Below are positions 46,875 to 55,464 of a DNA stretch of 64,000 nt, piece by piece. The stretch is from Bog-756 sp963828385. Its GTDB lineage: Bacteria; Actinomycetota; Acidimicrobiia; Acidimicrobiales; RAAP-2. The position numbers and the translations under genes were made by a program. The notes under the pieces are model-generated. The model was not told the DNA's origin, searched no databases, and saw nothing but the letters and a program-made list of their open reading frames with translations. The stretch is from the NCBI GenBank assembly GCA_963828385.1, contig CAWHEF010000002.1, positions 1 to 64,000 of the forward strand, in the 5' to 3' direction. The first letter of the stretch is position 1; every line of letters begins with the position of its first letter.

Positions 46875-48530
46875 ATGGACCTGCGCGTCGACGGCAGGGC
46901 CGTCACGGTCACCGACGGTGACGGCTCCCTGCTCGACGTCCTGCGTGACCAGCTCGGTATCCGCAGCGTGAAGGACGGTTGCAGCCCCCAGGGACAGTGC
47001 GGGTGCTGCACGGTGTGGGTCGAGGGGTCGCCCCGGGTCGCGTGTGTGACCCCGGTGCGTCGGGTGGCGGGGCGGGAGGTGACCACCCTCGACGGGCTAC
47101 CTGAAGCGCAGCGGGACCGTTGGTCGGCCGCACTCTTCGGGACGGGCGGGAGCCAGTGCGGGTTCTGCACGCCGGGCATCATCATGCGCCTGGCCGCGCT
47201 CGAGGCGAAGGCGCCGGTGACCGGCGACAAGGTCGACCAGGCGTTGCTGGCCCATCTGTGCCGGTGCACGGGGTGGCAGACGATCGAAGAGGCGGCCCGC
47301 CGCGTCGTCGGGGAGGAGTCCCGGACCGGGCGGGTGGCCGATGACGCCGACGGCCGGGACGTGGCCCGGGCGAGCCGGCGGGCGGAGCTCGAAGGCGACT
47401 GCCCCCAGCGCGTGGGGCCCGACGTCGTCCTCGGTCGCGCCGGCTTCGCCGACGACACGACACCCGATGATGCGCTGGTGGCGGTGCCCGACGATCGGAG
47501 CGGCTACAGCATCGGTGCCAGCGTGCGCGAGGCCCGGGCGCTGGCGGGGAAGGTGCAGGGCCGGGCTACGAGCCTGGCGCCGCGACCTCCGGTGGCCTTG
47601 CCGCCAGGCGACTGGGCCGTCACCCTGCAGACGAACTGGGTCGAGCCCGCCTACCTCGAGCCTGATGCGTCGTGGTGCGCCCCCGGAGGTACGGCCGCCT
47701 CCCCCTGCGCCAACGGTGGGGCGTTCGGGGGGAAGGTCACCTCTACGGTGGGAGCGGAGGCCGTCGCGCTGGCCGACGCCCACGGGGCCCCGGTCCGGGT
47801 GCTCTGGTCGCGCGAGGACGTGGTGCGGCTCGGTCCGAAGCGCCCGCCGGTGGCCGGTGGCATCCGAACGGACGGCAGCGGGGTGCTGCGGGTGGGTCTG
47901 TCCCCGGGTGGCGAGGTGGGGACGGAGATGGCGGGCGGTGACACCCGTTGGGACGGTGACATTCGTTGGGACGAGATGCGGGCGGCCGTCGATGCCGTGG
48001 CCCCGGGGCTGGTGCTCGAGGCGGTGCCGGTGCGAGGTCCTCGGACCTCCTTCGATCTCCGTGCCGCGGTGTGGGCGGAAGCGGCGGCGTTGGCGGCGAC
48101 GACACGGCAGGGGGGCGTGCCGGGAGACGGAACCGGCGGGCCGGTCGAGGTGGTCGGACCCTCCGGTGGCCGGGCCATCGCCGCTGTCGCCTCCGACGGC
48201 ACCGTCTCGGTGACCGTGGACGCGGGGAGGGCCCTCGATGACGTCGTGTTGCGGTCCTACTGCATCGGTGCCTCCCACCAGGCACTGAGCTGGGTGCGTT
48301 CCGAGGCGATCGCCGTGGACGAGGACGGGTCCGTGCACGATCTCACCGTGCGCTCGTTCGGCATCCTGCCGGCGCGATCGATGCCGAGGGTGGAGGTGAC
48401 GATCCTCCCCGGCCAGGGCGAGCCGGTCAACGGTTCGGACGCGGTGTTCGCAGCGGTGGGGGCGGCGGCGTGGTCGGCGGACAGGCTCGTCGGGGTGTGG
48501 CCGACCCGCCCGGGGTCGCACCGATTCTGA
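46875..48530 (+). CDS. Condensed 2Fe-2S / molybdopterin hydroxylase-like fusion
   Basis: 551 residues. Residues 1-~150 form a complete CoxS/XdhC-type small subunit: plant ferredoxin cluster (DGCSPQGQCGCCTV) and the second cluster (QCGFCTPG, CRCTGWQTIEEA). The rest resembles shortened pieces of the molybdenum large subunit: VEPAYLEPDA, the hallmark GGAFGGK, and an IGASHQAL...DEDGSVHD C-terminal block. Large subunits normally have ~770 residues; here ~400 remain, and the C-terminal catalytic GxGE glutamate is not apparent. No medium FAD subunit is nearby. It may have a reduced or new function. Confidence 0.7.
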   Translation: MDLRVDGRAVTVTDGDGSLLDVLRDQLGIRSVKDGCSPQGQCGCCTVWVEGSPRVACVTPVRRVAGREVTTLDGLPEAQRDRWSAALFGTGGSQCGFCTPGIIMRLAALEAKAPVTGDKVDQALLAHLCRCTGWQTIEEAARRVVGEESRTGRVADDADGRDVARASRRAELEGDCPQRVGPDVVLGRAGFADDTTPDDALVAVPDDRSGYSIGASVREARALAGKVQGRATSLAPRPPVALPPGDWAVTLQTNWVEPAYLEPDASWCAPGGTAASPCANGGAFGGKVTSTVGAEAVALADAHGAPVRVLWSREDVVRLGPKRPPVAGGIRTDGSGVLRVGLSPGGEVGTEMAGGDTRWDGDIRWDEMRAAVDAVAPGLVLEAVPVRGPRTSFDLRAAVWAEAAALAATTRQGGVPGDGTGGPVEVVGPSGGRAIAAVASDGTVSVTVDAGRALDDVVLRSYCIGASHQALSWVRSEAIAVDEDGSVHDLTVRSFGILPARSMPRVEVTILPGQGEPVNGSDAVFAAVGAAAWSADRLVGVWPTRPGSHRF

Positions 48531-48579
48531 TGCCCGCCCCCGACCCGGTCAGGCCCGCAACGTCGGGGAGGGAGTGCCG

Positions 48580-49038
48580 ATGAGCACTCCGGTCGGTCCG
48601 TACTCGCCGATCGTGACCGTCGGGTCGTGGAGGATCTGTTCGGGTCAGTTGGGACTGGCCGAGCGGGGCGACACTCCCGGCGAGGGACCGGCCCTCGTCG
48701 AAGGCGGGACACCCGCCCAGCTCGTCCGGGCATTGACCAACGGCGAGAGCCTGCTCGTCGCCTCGGGGGCGGCACTGCGGGATGTGGTCAAGACGACGAT
48801 GTTCCTGGCCACGATGGACGACTACGCCGCCGTGAACGAGGTGTACGTCGAGTTCTTCGCCGGTCACCGACCGGCCCGTTCCGTCGTCGCCGTGGCCGGC
48901 CTTCCCATGGGAGCGGCCGTCGAAGTCGAGCTCTGGGCCTATGTATCCGGCGAGGGCGGTGTATCCGACGAGGGCGGTGTCTCCGATGAGGCCGGTGTCT
49001 CCGATGAGGCCGGTGTCTCCGATGAAAGGAATCGCTAG
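48580..49038 (+). CDS. RidA/YjgF-family enamine deaminase with repeat tail
   Basis: 152 residues. The RidA fold (GPYSPIVTVGSWRICSGQLG, then VVKTTMFLATMDDYAAVNEV and RSVVAVAGLPMGAAVEVE) fills residues 1-~125; the catalytic Arg is in PARSVV. RidA hydrolyses reactive enamines and imines from PLP enzymes. The last ~25 residues are four copies of a GGVSDE-like hexapeptide encoded by an 18-bp tandem repeat. ATG 48,580 is chosen for its gggaggg ribosome site. Confidence 0.85.
   Translation: MSTPVGPYSPIVTVGSWRICSGQLGLAERGDTPGEGPALVEGGTPAQLVRALTNGESLLVASGAALRDVVKTTMFLATMDDYAAVNEVYVEFFAGHRPARSVVAVAGLPMGAAVEVELWAYVSGEGGVSDEGGVSDEAGVSDEAGVSDERNR
48955..49028 (+). repeat. 18-bp coding tandem repeat (x4) in ridA
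   Basis: Four copies of ggcggtgtctccgatgag-type units encode (G/A)GVSDE. Confidence 0.85.
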
Positions 49039-49041
49039 ACC

Positions 49042-49644
49042 ATGATCAAGGGCGAGGGCACCACGGTGGCGAAGGGGGTGACCCCCGACGAGGCATTCGA
49101 CTTTGTACTCGATCCGGCGCAGTACACCAAGGCCGACACCAAGATGGTCTGGGTGACCAAACTGGCGGACACTGCCGACGGCATGCTGGCCCGCGAAGAC
49201 GGGAAATTTCTCGGTCGGTTCCGTGGGTCGGTGATCACCCGGTATCGATGGGAACGGCCGCGCAGCATCGATGTGACATTGGAGCACGGTGTCCCGCGGC
49301 GGCTGCACGCCTGGTTCGAGATCGACGCCGTGGAAGGGGGTACACGCATCCACCATGTCGAGGAGCTCGACCTCGGCCACGGCCCGCTCGGATGGCTGCA
49401 TGACCTTCTGGCCCGGACGTGGTTCGCCCGCTCGGTCGATGCCGAGGTGACCGAGATCGGAAGGCTGCTCGAGCAGGGGAGCGCGGCCGCCCTGCGGCGG
49501 GAGCGCATTGAACGAGGGCTGCGCACGGTCGAGTCCACATCCGGACTCGACAGGGCGCGCCGATCTGCTCGAGCTGCCCGATCTTCGACGAATCCTCACA
49601 GAACCCTCAAAGTGCCAACATGTCCGTCTGTCTATATTTCGGCC
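49042..49644 (+). CDS. SRPBCC-domain protein, no stop before the next gene
   Basis: A START/polyketide-cyclase-like lipid-binding fold occupies ~145 residues (GVTPDEAFDFVLDPAQYTKA, ITRYRWERPRSIDVTL, HHVEELDLGHGPLGWL). The frame has no stop before the lipoprotein ATG and continues through it to 50,877. Either a stop was lost, or an indel hides it near 49,560-49,620, or read-through makes a fusion. It begins three bases after ridA. Confidence 0.65.
49633..49638 (+). promoter_or_regulatory. Leaderless -10 element of the lipoprotein hydrolase gene
   Basis: TATATT, 6 nt before the ATG at 49,645, inside the upstream open frame. Confidence 0.55.
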
Positions 49645-50877
49645 ATGGGAGCCGCTTTGCGGTGGATCTGCTGTTGCGTGGCGTTGGTCCTCGCCGGTGC
49701 GGTCCTGGCTTCCTGCGGTTCGGCGTCCTCTCCGGGCGCGGCCGCTCGGTCCACGGCGGTCCCGACGAAGGCTGCCTCACCTGGAACGGCTCCTGCCCCC
49801 GGCCACTCCCCGGTCTCCTTCGGCATCGACGTCAACACGGCTGACGCCGACATCGGCCGTGCGCGCGTTCCGAAGGTACTGGGCCTGATCAAGCAGGCGG
49901 GGGCCAGCGCCGTTCGCTTTGGGGGTAACTGGAACTCGGCCGAGCCATCGCCAGGCGTCTACGACTTCGGCACCATCGACGCGCTCTTGTCCACGACCCG
50001 CTCCCACGACCTCACGCTCCTCCTCGGGCTCGGGAACGAACCGGCATGGGACGCCACGAACGGAAATCCGAACGCGCCACCGAAGGACTGCAATTCCCCC
50101 ACTGCCACCTGCGCCTCGGTGAGCGACTACGTCACGGCGCTCGTCAGGAACGCTGCTCCCGAGGGACTTCACTACCTCATCGCACGAAACGAGCCACAGG
50201 ACTTCGACAAGAACTGGGTGGGCTCGGATCCGATGACGTACGCCCACTTCCAGCAAGTGGTCTACCGGGCCGCCCACGACGCCGACCCGTCGATCGCCGT
50301 GCTAAGTGGAGGCACCGACGCCTTGTCACCCTCGCTCGTCGCCTTGGGCCTCTCGCTTTCTCCCGAGGTTCCCTACCCCAAGGGGGCGGTCGCCTTCGCA
50401 TCGTCTCTCTATGGCAATCCGGCATGGTGCGACTCGCTCGACGTCCTCGACCTTCACGTCGGCGACCACGGGCCCGTCTACTCGCCCCAGATCGTCGACG
50501 CTTCCGAGAAGGCCCTTCAAGCCTGTAATGGTGGCAGGCACGTTCCCGTATGGGTCACCGAGGTCGGCTACACGTCGGTCGCATCGGTCCAGAGCTCGCC
50601 CGTGTACAAAAAGGAGCTCCAGGGCAAGTACCAGGGTGGCGAGCCCGGGCAAGCGAGGTTCCTCACCGACACCTTCTCCGCGCTCGAACGAGACCCGAAC
50701 GTGGTGGGCATCAACTGGACATTCATCATCGACCCCAACGCCACGTCGACGCCCCCGCCGGACTCCTCCTTCTACAAGCTCGCCGGCTTCGGCAACGGCC
50801 TCGCCACCTCGTCGTACACGCCCAAGACCGCGTACACCGCATTCAAGGACATCGCAGAAGGAAGAGAGCGGTCGTGA
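49645..50877 (+). CDS. Lipoprotein, clan-A glycoside-hydrolase-like
   Basis: 410 residues. Signal peptide MGAALRWICCCVALVLAGAV with lipobox LASC, a Ser/Thr/Pro linker, then a TIM-barrel glycosidase-like domain: SAVRFGGNWNSAEPSPG, LLLGLGNEPAW, probable acid Glu in ARNEPQDFDKNW and probable nucleophile Glu in VWVTEVGYTS. The layout fits GH39/GH5-like enzymes; substrate unknown. Own -10 element and signal peptide argue for a separate gene. Confidence 0.75.
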   Translation: MGAALRWICCCVALVLAGAVLASCGSASSPGAAARSTAVPTKAASPGTAPAPGHSPVSFGIDVNTADADIGRARVPKVLGLIKQAGASAVRFGGNWNSAEPSPGVYDFGTIDALLSTTRSHDLTLLLGLGNEPAWDATNGNPNAPPKDCNSPTATCASVSDYVTALVRNAAPEGLHYLIARNEPQDFDKNWVGSDPMTYAHFQQVVYRAAHDADPSIAVLSGGTDALSPSLVALGLSLSPEVPYPKGAVAFASSLYGNPAWCDSLDVLDLHVGDHGPVYSPQIVDASEKALQACNGGRHVPVWVTEVGYTSVASVQSSPVYKKELQGKYQGGEPGQARFLTDTFSALERDPNVVGINWTFIIDPNATSTPPPDSSFYKLAGFGNGLATSSYTPKTAYTAFKDIAEGRERS

Positions 50878-50982
50878 CTGGCCCACGACCGGGTGCCTTG
50901 GTGCCAGGTTCCGGTGTCACTCCCGGGTGTCACGCATCGGCGAGCACCCGTCCCGTGATCTGTCAGATGGCGAGCCGACCCA

Positions 50983-51792
50983 CTAGCCCGATCCGAGGGT
51001 GGCGATCCCGCCGTCCACGGGGATGACGGCGCCGGTGAGGTAGGAGCCTGCACGGGAGGCGAGGAAGATGGCCACCCCGGCCATGTCGTCGGGCCGCCCG
51101 ATGCGCTTCAGCGGGGCGCTCGCTGCGATCTGGTCACCGAACGATGCCAGGGTCGCAGCCATCATCTTCGACTCGAAGGGTCCGGGGGCGACGGCGTTGA
51201 CCGTGACCGCCGGAGCCAGCTGTTTTGCCAGGTGCCTGGTCAGCTGGTGCACGGCGGCCTTCGAGGCCGAGTACGAGTAGGTCTCGAGCATCGGCACGTG
51301 GATGGCGTCGATCGAGCCGATGTTGATGACGCGCGAGGGGTCCTCGGCCGTGGCCTCTGCGTTCAACAGCGGAAGGAACGACTTCGTCGTGTGGAACACC
51401 CCCTGCACGTTGAGGTTGAGCACGCGGTCCCACGACGCCGTGTCGTGCTCGGTGAGCGGTGCACCCCAGGTGGCTCCGGCGTTGTTGACCAGGACGTCGA
51501 CATGGTCGTGATCGGCGGCCACTGCGTCCGCCAGGGCCTGGGCCCCAACCTCCGTCGACAGGTCGGCGACGACGCCGGTGCACAACCCGACTTTCGAGAG
51601 CTCGGCCACGGTGTCCGCGACGGCATCCTCCTTGCGTGACGCCACGACGACCTCGGCACCGGCACTGACCAGGCCGGAGGCGATCATCTGGCCGATGCCG
51701 CGGGTTCCCCCCGTCACGACGGCGGTCTTTTGGGAGACGGAGAAGAGCTGATCGATCGGGGACGGTGACGTGGCGGTGGTCGTGGTGGTCAT
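50983..51792 (-). CDS. Short-chain dehydrogenase/reductase
   Basis: 269 residues of a classical SDR: cofactor loop VVTGGTRGIGQM, NNAGATWG, catalytic Ser region IGSIDAI, YSASK and the C-terminal GAVIPVDGG. The basic residue after the second strand (ASRKEDA) suggests NADP(H). Substrate unknown. Confidence 0.9.
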   Translation of the reverse strand: MTTTTTATSPSPIDQLFSVSQKTAVVTGGTRGIGQMIASGLVSAGAEVVVASRKEDAVADTVAELSKVGLCTGVVADLSTEVGAQALADAVAADHDHVDVLVNNAGATWGAPLTEHDTASWDRVLNLNVQGVFHTTKSFLPLLNAEATAEDPSRVINIGSIDAIHVPMLETYSYSASKAAVHQLTRHLAKQLAPAVTVNAVAPGPFESKMMAATLASFGDQIAASAPLKRIGRPDDMAGVAIFLASRAGSYLTGAVIPVDGGIATLGSG

Positions 51793-51800
51793 GGTCGCCG

Positions 51801-51806
51801 ACCGTA
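51801..51806 (-). promoter_or_regulatory. Leaderless -10 element of the SDR gene
   Basis: TACGGT on the minus strand, 8 nt before the ATG at 51,792. Confidence 0.5.
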
Positions 51807-51846
51807 GCTCACCGGTCGGCGGTCTCCGCCGGTCGACCGGGTCCCC

Positions 51847-52527
51847 TCACGGGGTCCAAGACGGCTGCCCGAACCGGTAGCCGACGGAGCGCACGGTCTG
51901 GATGAGGTGCGCATGCTCTTCGCCGAGCTTGGCCCGGAGCCGCCGGATGTGGACGTCGACCGTCCGGGCGCCCCCGTAGTACTCGTAGCCCCACACCCGG
52001 CTCAAGAGCGTCTCTCTGGTGAAAACCTTTCCGGGTCGGGCGGCCAGAAATTTGAGTAGCTCGTACTCCATGTAGGTGAGGTCGAGCACCCTCCCCGACA
52101 CCGCCGCCTGGTAGGTCTCGACGTTCAGGACGAGGGCCCCGTGCTCGAGCAGCTCGGGTCGCACGCCCCGGCCGCTGCGCCAGAACAGGTGGGCCAGCCT
52201 CGTCGAGAGCTCGTCGGGGTCGACGGGATCGAGGCAGAGGTCGTCGAAGAGGTCCTCGCGCAGCTCGAGCTCGGCGAGCTGGCCGACGGTGACTACGACG
52301 ATCAATGGGGTGAGGGGCACCTCGCGCTTGCGCAGGTGTCGACAGAGCTGGAACCCGGCGGCAGGGTCCTCGACGCACCACACTACGGCCCCGGACCAGC
52401 CGTCCTCGGGCTCGTCGGACTCGGCATGGTGGGTGCCTCCGATGCCACGCCACTCGTAGCCGGCCCGTTCGAGGACGGCGACGACCGCTGCGGGAGGAAC
52501 GGCCGGGAAGCAGAGAAGGGGTTCCAT
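51847..52527 (-). CDS. GlnR-like orphan response regulator
   Basis: 226 residues. A degenerate receiver-like front (to ~120) lacks the usual DDxK set, as in actinobacterial GlnR. An OmpR-type winged helix follows: VLDLTYMEYELLKFLAARPG, FTRETLLSRVWGYEY, RTVDVHIRRLRAKLG, IQTVRSVGYRF. GlnR controls nitrogen genes, and two glutamine synthetase genes lie directly upstream, supporting the call. Confidence 0.75.
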   Translation of the reverse strand: MEPLLCFPAVPPAAVVAVLERAGYEWRGIGGTHHAESDEPEDGWSGAVVWCVEDPAAGFQLCRHLRKREVPLTPLIVVVTVGQLAELELREDLFDDLCLDPVDPDELSTRLAHLFWRSGRGVRPELLEHGALVLNVETYQAAVSGRVLDLTYMEYELLKFLAARPGKVFTRETLLSRVWGYEYYGGARTVDVHIRRLRAKLGEEHAHLIQTVRSVGYRFGQPSWTP

Positions 52528-52609
52528 GATCTCGTCCTCATCCTCCCCTCTCTGGTCGGCTCGCAGCCACGGCCTTGCGCCCTGCGTTCGAATTGTCGCG
52601 TGCCGGCGG

Positions 52610-53980
52610 CTAGAGCAGGGGAAGGTACCGATCGAGCTCGAACTGGGTGACGTGGGAGCGGTACTCGGCCCACTCCGATCGCTTGTTCCGGATGAACCAT
52701 TCGAACACGTGCTCTCCGAGCGTCGCCGCCAGGAGCTCGGAGCCCTCCATGAGGGTCAGGGCCTCGTGCAGGCTGCCGGGGAGGTGGACGATCCCCTTAG
52801 CGGCGAGGTCGTCGGCGCTCAGGGCGAAGAGGTTGGCGGCGGCCTCTTCGGGGATCTCGTAGCCCTCCTCGATCCCTTTGAGACCGGCGCCGAGAATCAC
52901 GGCGAAGGCGAGGTATGGGTTACAGGCGCTGTCGGGCGACCGGAACTCGATCCGGGCCGATTCGCCGCGTCCGGGCTTCAGGACCGGAACCCTGACGAGA
53001 GCCGAGCGGTTGTTGCGGGCCCATGAGATGTGGACGGGTGCCTCGTAGCCCGACACCAGCCGCTTGTAGGAGTTGACCCACTGGTTGGTGACGGCTGTGA
53101 TCTCGGGGGCGTGGCGGAGAAGCCCGGCGATAAACTGGCTGGCGACCACGGAGAGCTCACCGGGTCGCTCCGGGTCGAGGAAGGCGTTGTCCTCACCCCG
53201 GAAGAGGGACATGTGGGTGTGCATGCCCGAACCCTGGACCCCCTCCAGCGGCTTGGGCATGAAGCTGGCAAAGACCCCTTGTTGCTTCGCCATCTCCTTC
53301 ACCACGAGGCGGACGGTCATGACGGTGTCGGCCATGGTCATGGCGTCCGTGTACCGGAGGTCGATCTCGTGCTGGCTCGGCGCGTCCTCGTGCTGGGCGT
53401 GCTCGACGGGAATCCCCATCTCCTCGAGGGTGAGCACGGTGCGCTGGCGGATGTCGCTGGCTTTGTCGGCCATCGTCAGCTCGAAGTACGAACCGCTGTC
53501 GAGGGTGGTCGGCTCGTGGGAGGGACGGTCGTCCGAGAAGTAGAAGTACTCGATCTCGGGCGCAACGAAGAACGTGAACCCGAGGGCATGGGCGCGGTCG
53601 AGCGAGCGGCGTAGGACGTAACGCGGGTCGCCCTCGAATGGGACGCCGTCCAGGGTCAGGATGTCGCAGAACACCCGGGCCACCTGGGCCCCGTCACCGT
53701 CACTGTCACCGGCCAGGTCGCGGTGCCCGGGACCGTGCCAGGGGAGGAGCTGGAACGTCTCGGCGTCGGGTCGGGCGAGGACGTCGCTCTCCTGTACCCG
53801 GCTGAAACCGTCGATTGCGGAACCGTCGAAGGTCATCCCCTCGACGAGCGCGTTCTCGAGCTCGGCCGGCGTGATGCTGAATGTCTTGGGCGTACCGAGC
53901 ACGTCGGTGAACCACAGCTGCACGAAGCGGACGGCCCGCTCCTCAACCGTGCGGAGGACGTACTCCTCCTGGCTCCTCAT
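52610..53980 (-). CDS. Glutamine synthetase type I, GlnA2-like
   Basis: 456 residues, dodecameric GSI-alpha class. MRSQEEYVLRTVEERAVRF, GMTFDGSAIDGF, VAPEIEYFYF, QHEDAPSQHEIDLRYTDA, GSGMHTHMSLF, TNQWVNSYKRLVSGYEAP and RSPDSACNPYLAFAVIL carry the ammonia, glutamate and ATP sites. No adenylylation loop is evident, as expected for GlnA2. The ATG at 53,980 has a ggagg ribosome site; the frame is open ten codons further. Confidence 0.92.
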   Translation of the reverse strand: MRSQEEYVLRTVEERAVRFVQLWFTDVLGTPKTFSITPAELENALVEGMTFDGSAIDGFSRVQESDVLARPDAETFQLLPWHGPGHRDLAGDSDGDGAQVARVFCDILTLDGVPFEGDPRYVLRRSLDRAHALGFTFFVAPEIEYFYFSDDRPSHEPTTLDSGSYFELTMADKASDIRQRTVLTLEEMGIPVEHAQHEDAPSQHEIDLRYTDAMTMADTVMTVRLVVKEMAKQQGVFASFMPKPLEGVQGSGMHTHMSLFRGEDNAFLDPERPGELSVVASQFIAGLLRHAPEITAVTNQWVNSYKRLVSGYEAPVHISWARNNRSALVRVPVLKPGRGESARIEFRSPDSACNPYLAFAVILGAGLKGIEEGYEIPEEAAANLFALSADDLAAKGIVHLPGSLHEALTLMEGSELLAATLGEHVFEWFIRNKRSEWAEYRSHVTQFELDRYLPLL

Positions 53981-54079
53981 CGAGTCCTGCACCTCCCACA
54001 TGGGCCACAAGCCCGAGCGGTGGCCTGTCCGTGGCCGGTGGTCGCGCTCTGCGGCCCTTCTTCGATCGCCCGGATCCTG

Positions 54080-55090
54080 TCAATCCCCGGAGGCGTCGCC
54101 GCAGACCGTCTCGATCATGATGGCGGTGACCTTGTAGGGGTCCATGTTGGCGTTGGGCCGGCGGTCCTCGATCCAGCCCCGCTTCTCCTTGGCCACGCCC
54201 CACGGGATGCGGACCGAGGCCCCCCGGTCGGAGGTCCCGTAGCTGAACTTCGTGTAGTGCTGGGTCTCGTGGGCGCCGGTCAACCGGGTCTCGATGCCCA
54301 CCCCGTAGACGGCGATGTGGTCGTCCACCCGCTTCCCCAGCGCTTCGCAGGCGGCGATGATGGCGTCCCACCCGCCCTCCTTGCGCATGGCCTTGGTCGA
54401 GAAGTTGGTGTGGGCGCCGGCCCCGTTCCAGTCACCGAGGATGGGTTTTGGCTCGAGCGTCGCCCACACGCCGAAGTCCTCGGCGATGCGGAAGAGCAGC
54501 CACCGCGCCACCCAGAGCTGGTCGGAGAGCTCGAGGGGCGGGAGCACGCCCACCTGGAACTCCCACTGTCCCATCATGACCTCGGCGTTCGTCCCTTCGA
54601 TGCCGATGCCGGCGTCGATGCACGCCGCCGTGTGGAGCTCGACGATCTCCCGGCCCGGCATCTTGTCGCCGCCCACACCGCAGTAGTAGGGGCCCTGGGG
54701 GGCGGGATAGCCGGCTGCCGGCCAGCCGAGCGGCCGACCGTCCTTGAAGAACGTGTACTCCTGCTCGACCCCGAATTGGGGCTTCTGGTCGCCGTAGGTG
54801 TTCATTACCTCGCGGAGCCTGGCCCGGGTATTGGTGGGATGCGGCGAGAAGTCGGTGAGCTCGACCTCGCACATCACCAGCTTGTCGTTGGGACCGCGCA
54901 GTGGGTCGGGGCACGAGTACACCGGGCGCAGGACGCAGTCGGAATCGTGACCCATGGCCTGGTTGGTGCTCGACCCGTCGAATCCCCAGATCGGGAGGTC
55001 CCTGCCGTCTTCGATGACCTTCGTCTTGCTGCGGAGGAGCGGCGACGGCTCGGTCCCGTCGATCCAGATGTACTCGGCTTGATAGGGCAC
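54080..55090 (-). CDS. glnII: Glutamine synthetase type II (eukaryotic-like GSII)
   Basis: 336 residues of the short decameric GSII type: YIWIDGTEPSPLLRSKTKV, IWGFDGSSTNQA, FGVEQEYTFF, GDWNGAGAHTNFST, GASVRIPWGVA and DRRPNANMDPYKVTA. The GTG start at 55,090 has ggagg five bases upstream. Next to glnA and a GlnR-like gene, it forms a nitrogen-assimilation cluster. Confidence 0.95.
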   Translation of the reverse strand: MPYQAEYIWIDGTEPSPLLRSKTKVIEDGRDLPIWGFDGSSTNQAMGHDSDCVLRPVYSCPDPLRGPNDKLVMCEVELTDFSPHPTNTRARLREVMNTYGDQKPQFGVEQEYTFFKDGRPLGWPAAGYPAPQGPYYCGVGGDKMPGREIVELHTAACIDAGIGIEGTNAEVMMGQWEFQVGVLPPLELSDQLWVARWLLFRIAEDFGVWATLEPKPILGDWNGAGAHTNFSTKAMRKEGGWDAIIAACEALGKRVDDHIAVYGVGIETRLTGAHETQHYTKFSYGTSDRGASVRIPWGVAKEKRGWIEDRRPNANMDPYKVTAIMIETVCGDASGD

Positions 55091-55105
55091 AGACCCTCCT
55101 CTGTT

Positions 55106-55165
55106 GGTGATCGCCCTCGTGGTGATCGCTCTGTCGGTGATCGCTCTGTCGGTGATCGCTCTGCT
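55106..55165 (+). repeat. Four 15-bp tandem repeats upstream of glnII
   Basis: Units ggtgatcgctctgtc x4 begin 16 bases before the glnII start. The remainder of the 374-base gap to nadE shows no gene. Confidence 0.88.
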
Positions 55166-55451
55166 GCGTCGACCGCTCGCCCTCCGACGTTCCGGCGACC
55201 TAGGGACCCGGGGCCGTCGGCCTGGCCGTCATTCCATCGGATCGGCGAGGAATCCGCCAATGGATTCTGCCAGCGAATGGCCGCACCCACTATGGCGGCT
55301 GGGAGTTTCTCCCCCGTTTCTCGATTGTGAACGCCGGATGAACACGGTTCGGGAACAGACGATGATGATCGGGTCCTGCACGCGACGCCGCTCCCGCCGC
55401 CACACCGCCGCCACACCTCCTGAAGGAGAAAAGACCAGGCAGTGGCGCCGG

Positions 55452-55457
55452 TAGGCT
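55452..55457 (+). promoter_or_regulatory. Leaderless -10 element of nadE
   Basis: TAGGCT, 7 nt before the ATG at 55,465. Confidence 0.5.
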
Positions 55458-55464
55458 ACGGCCC

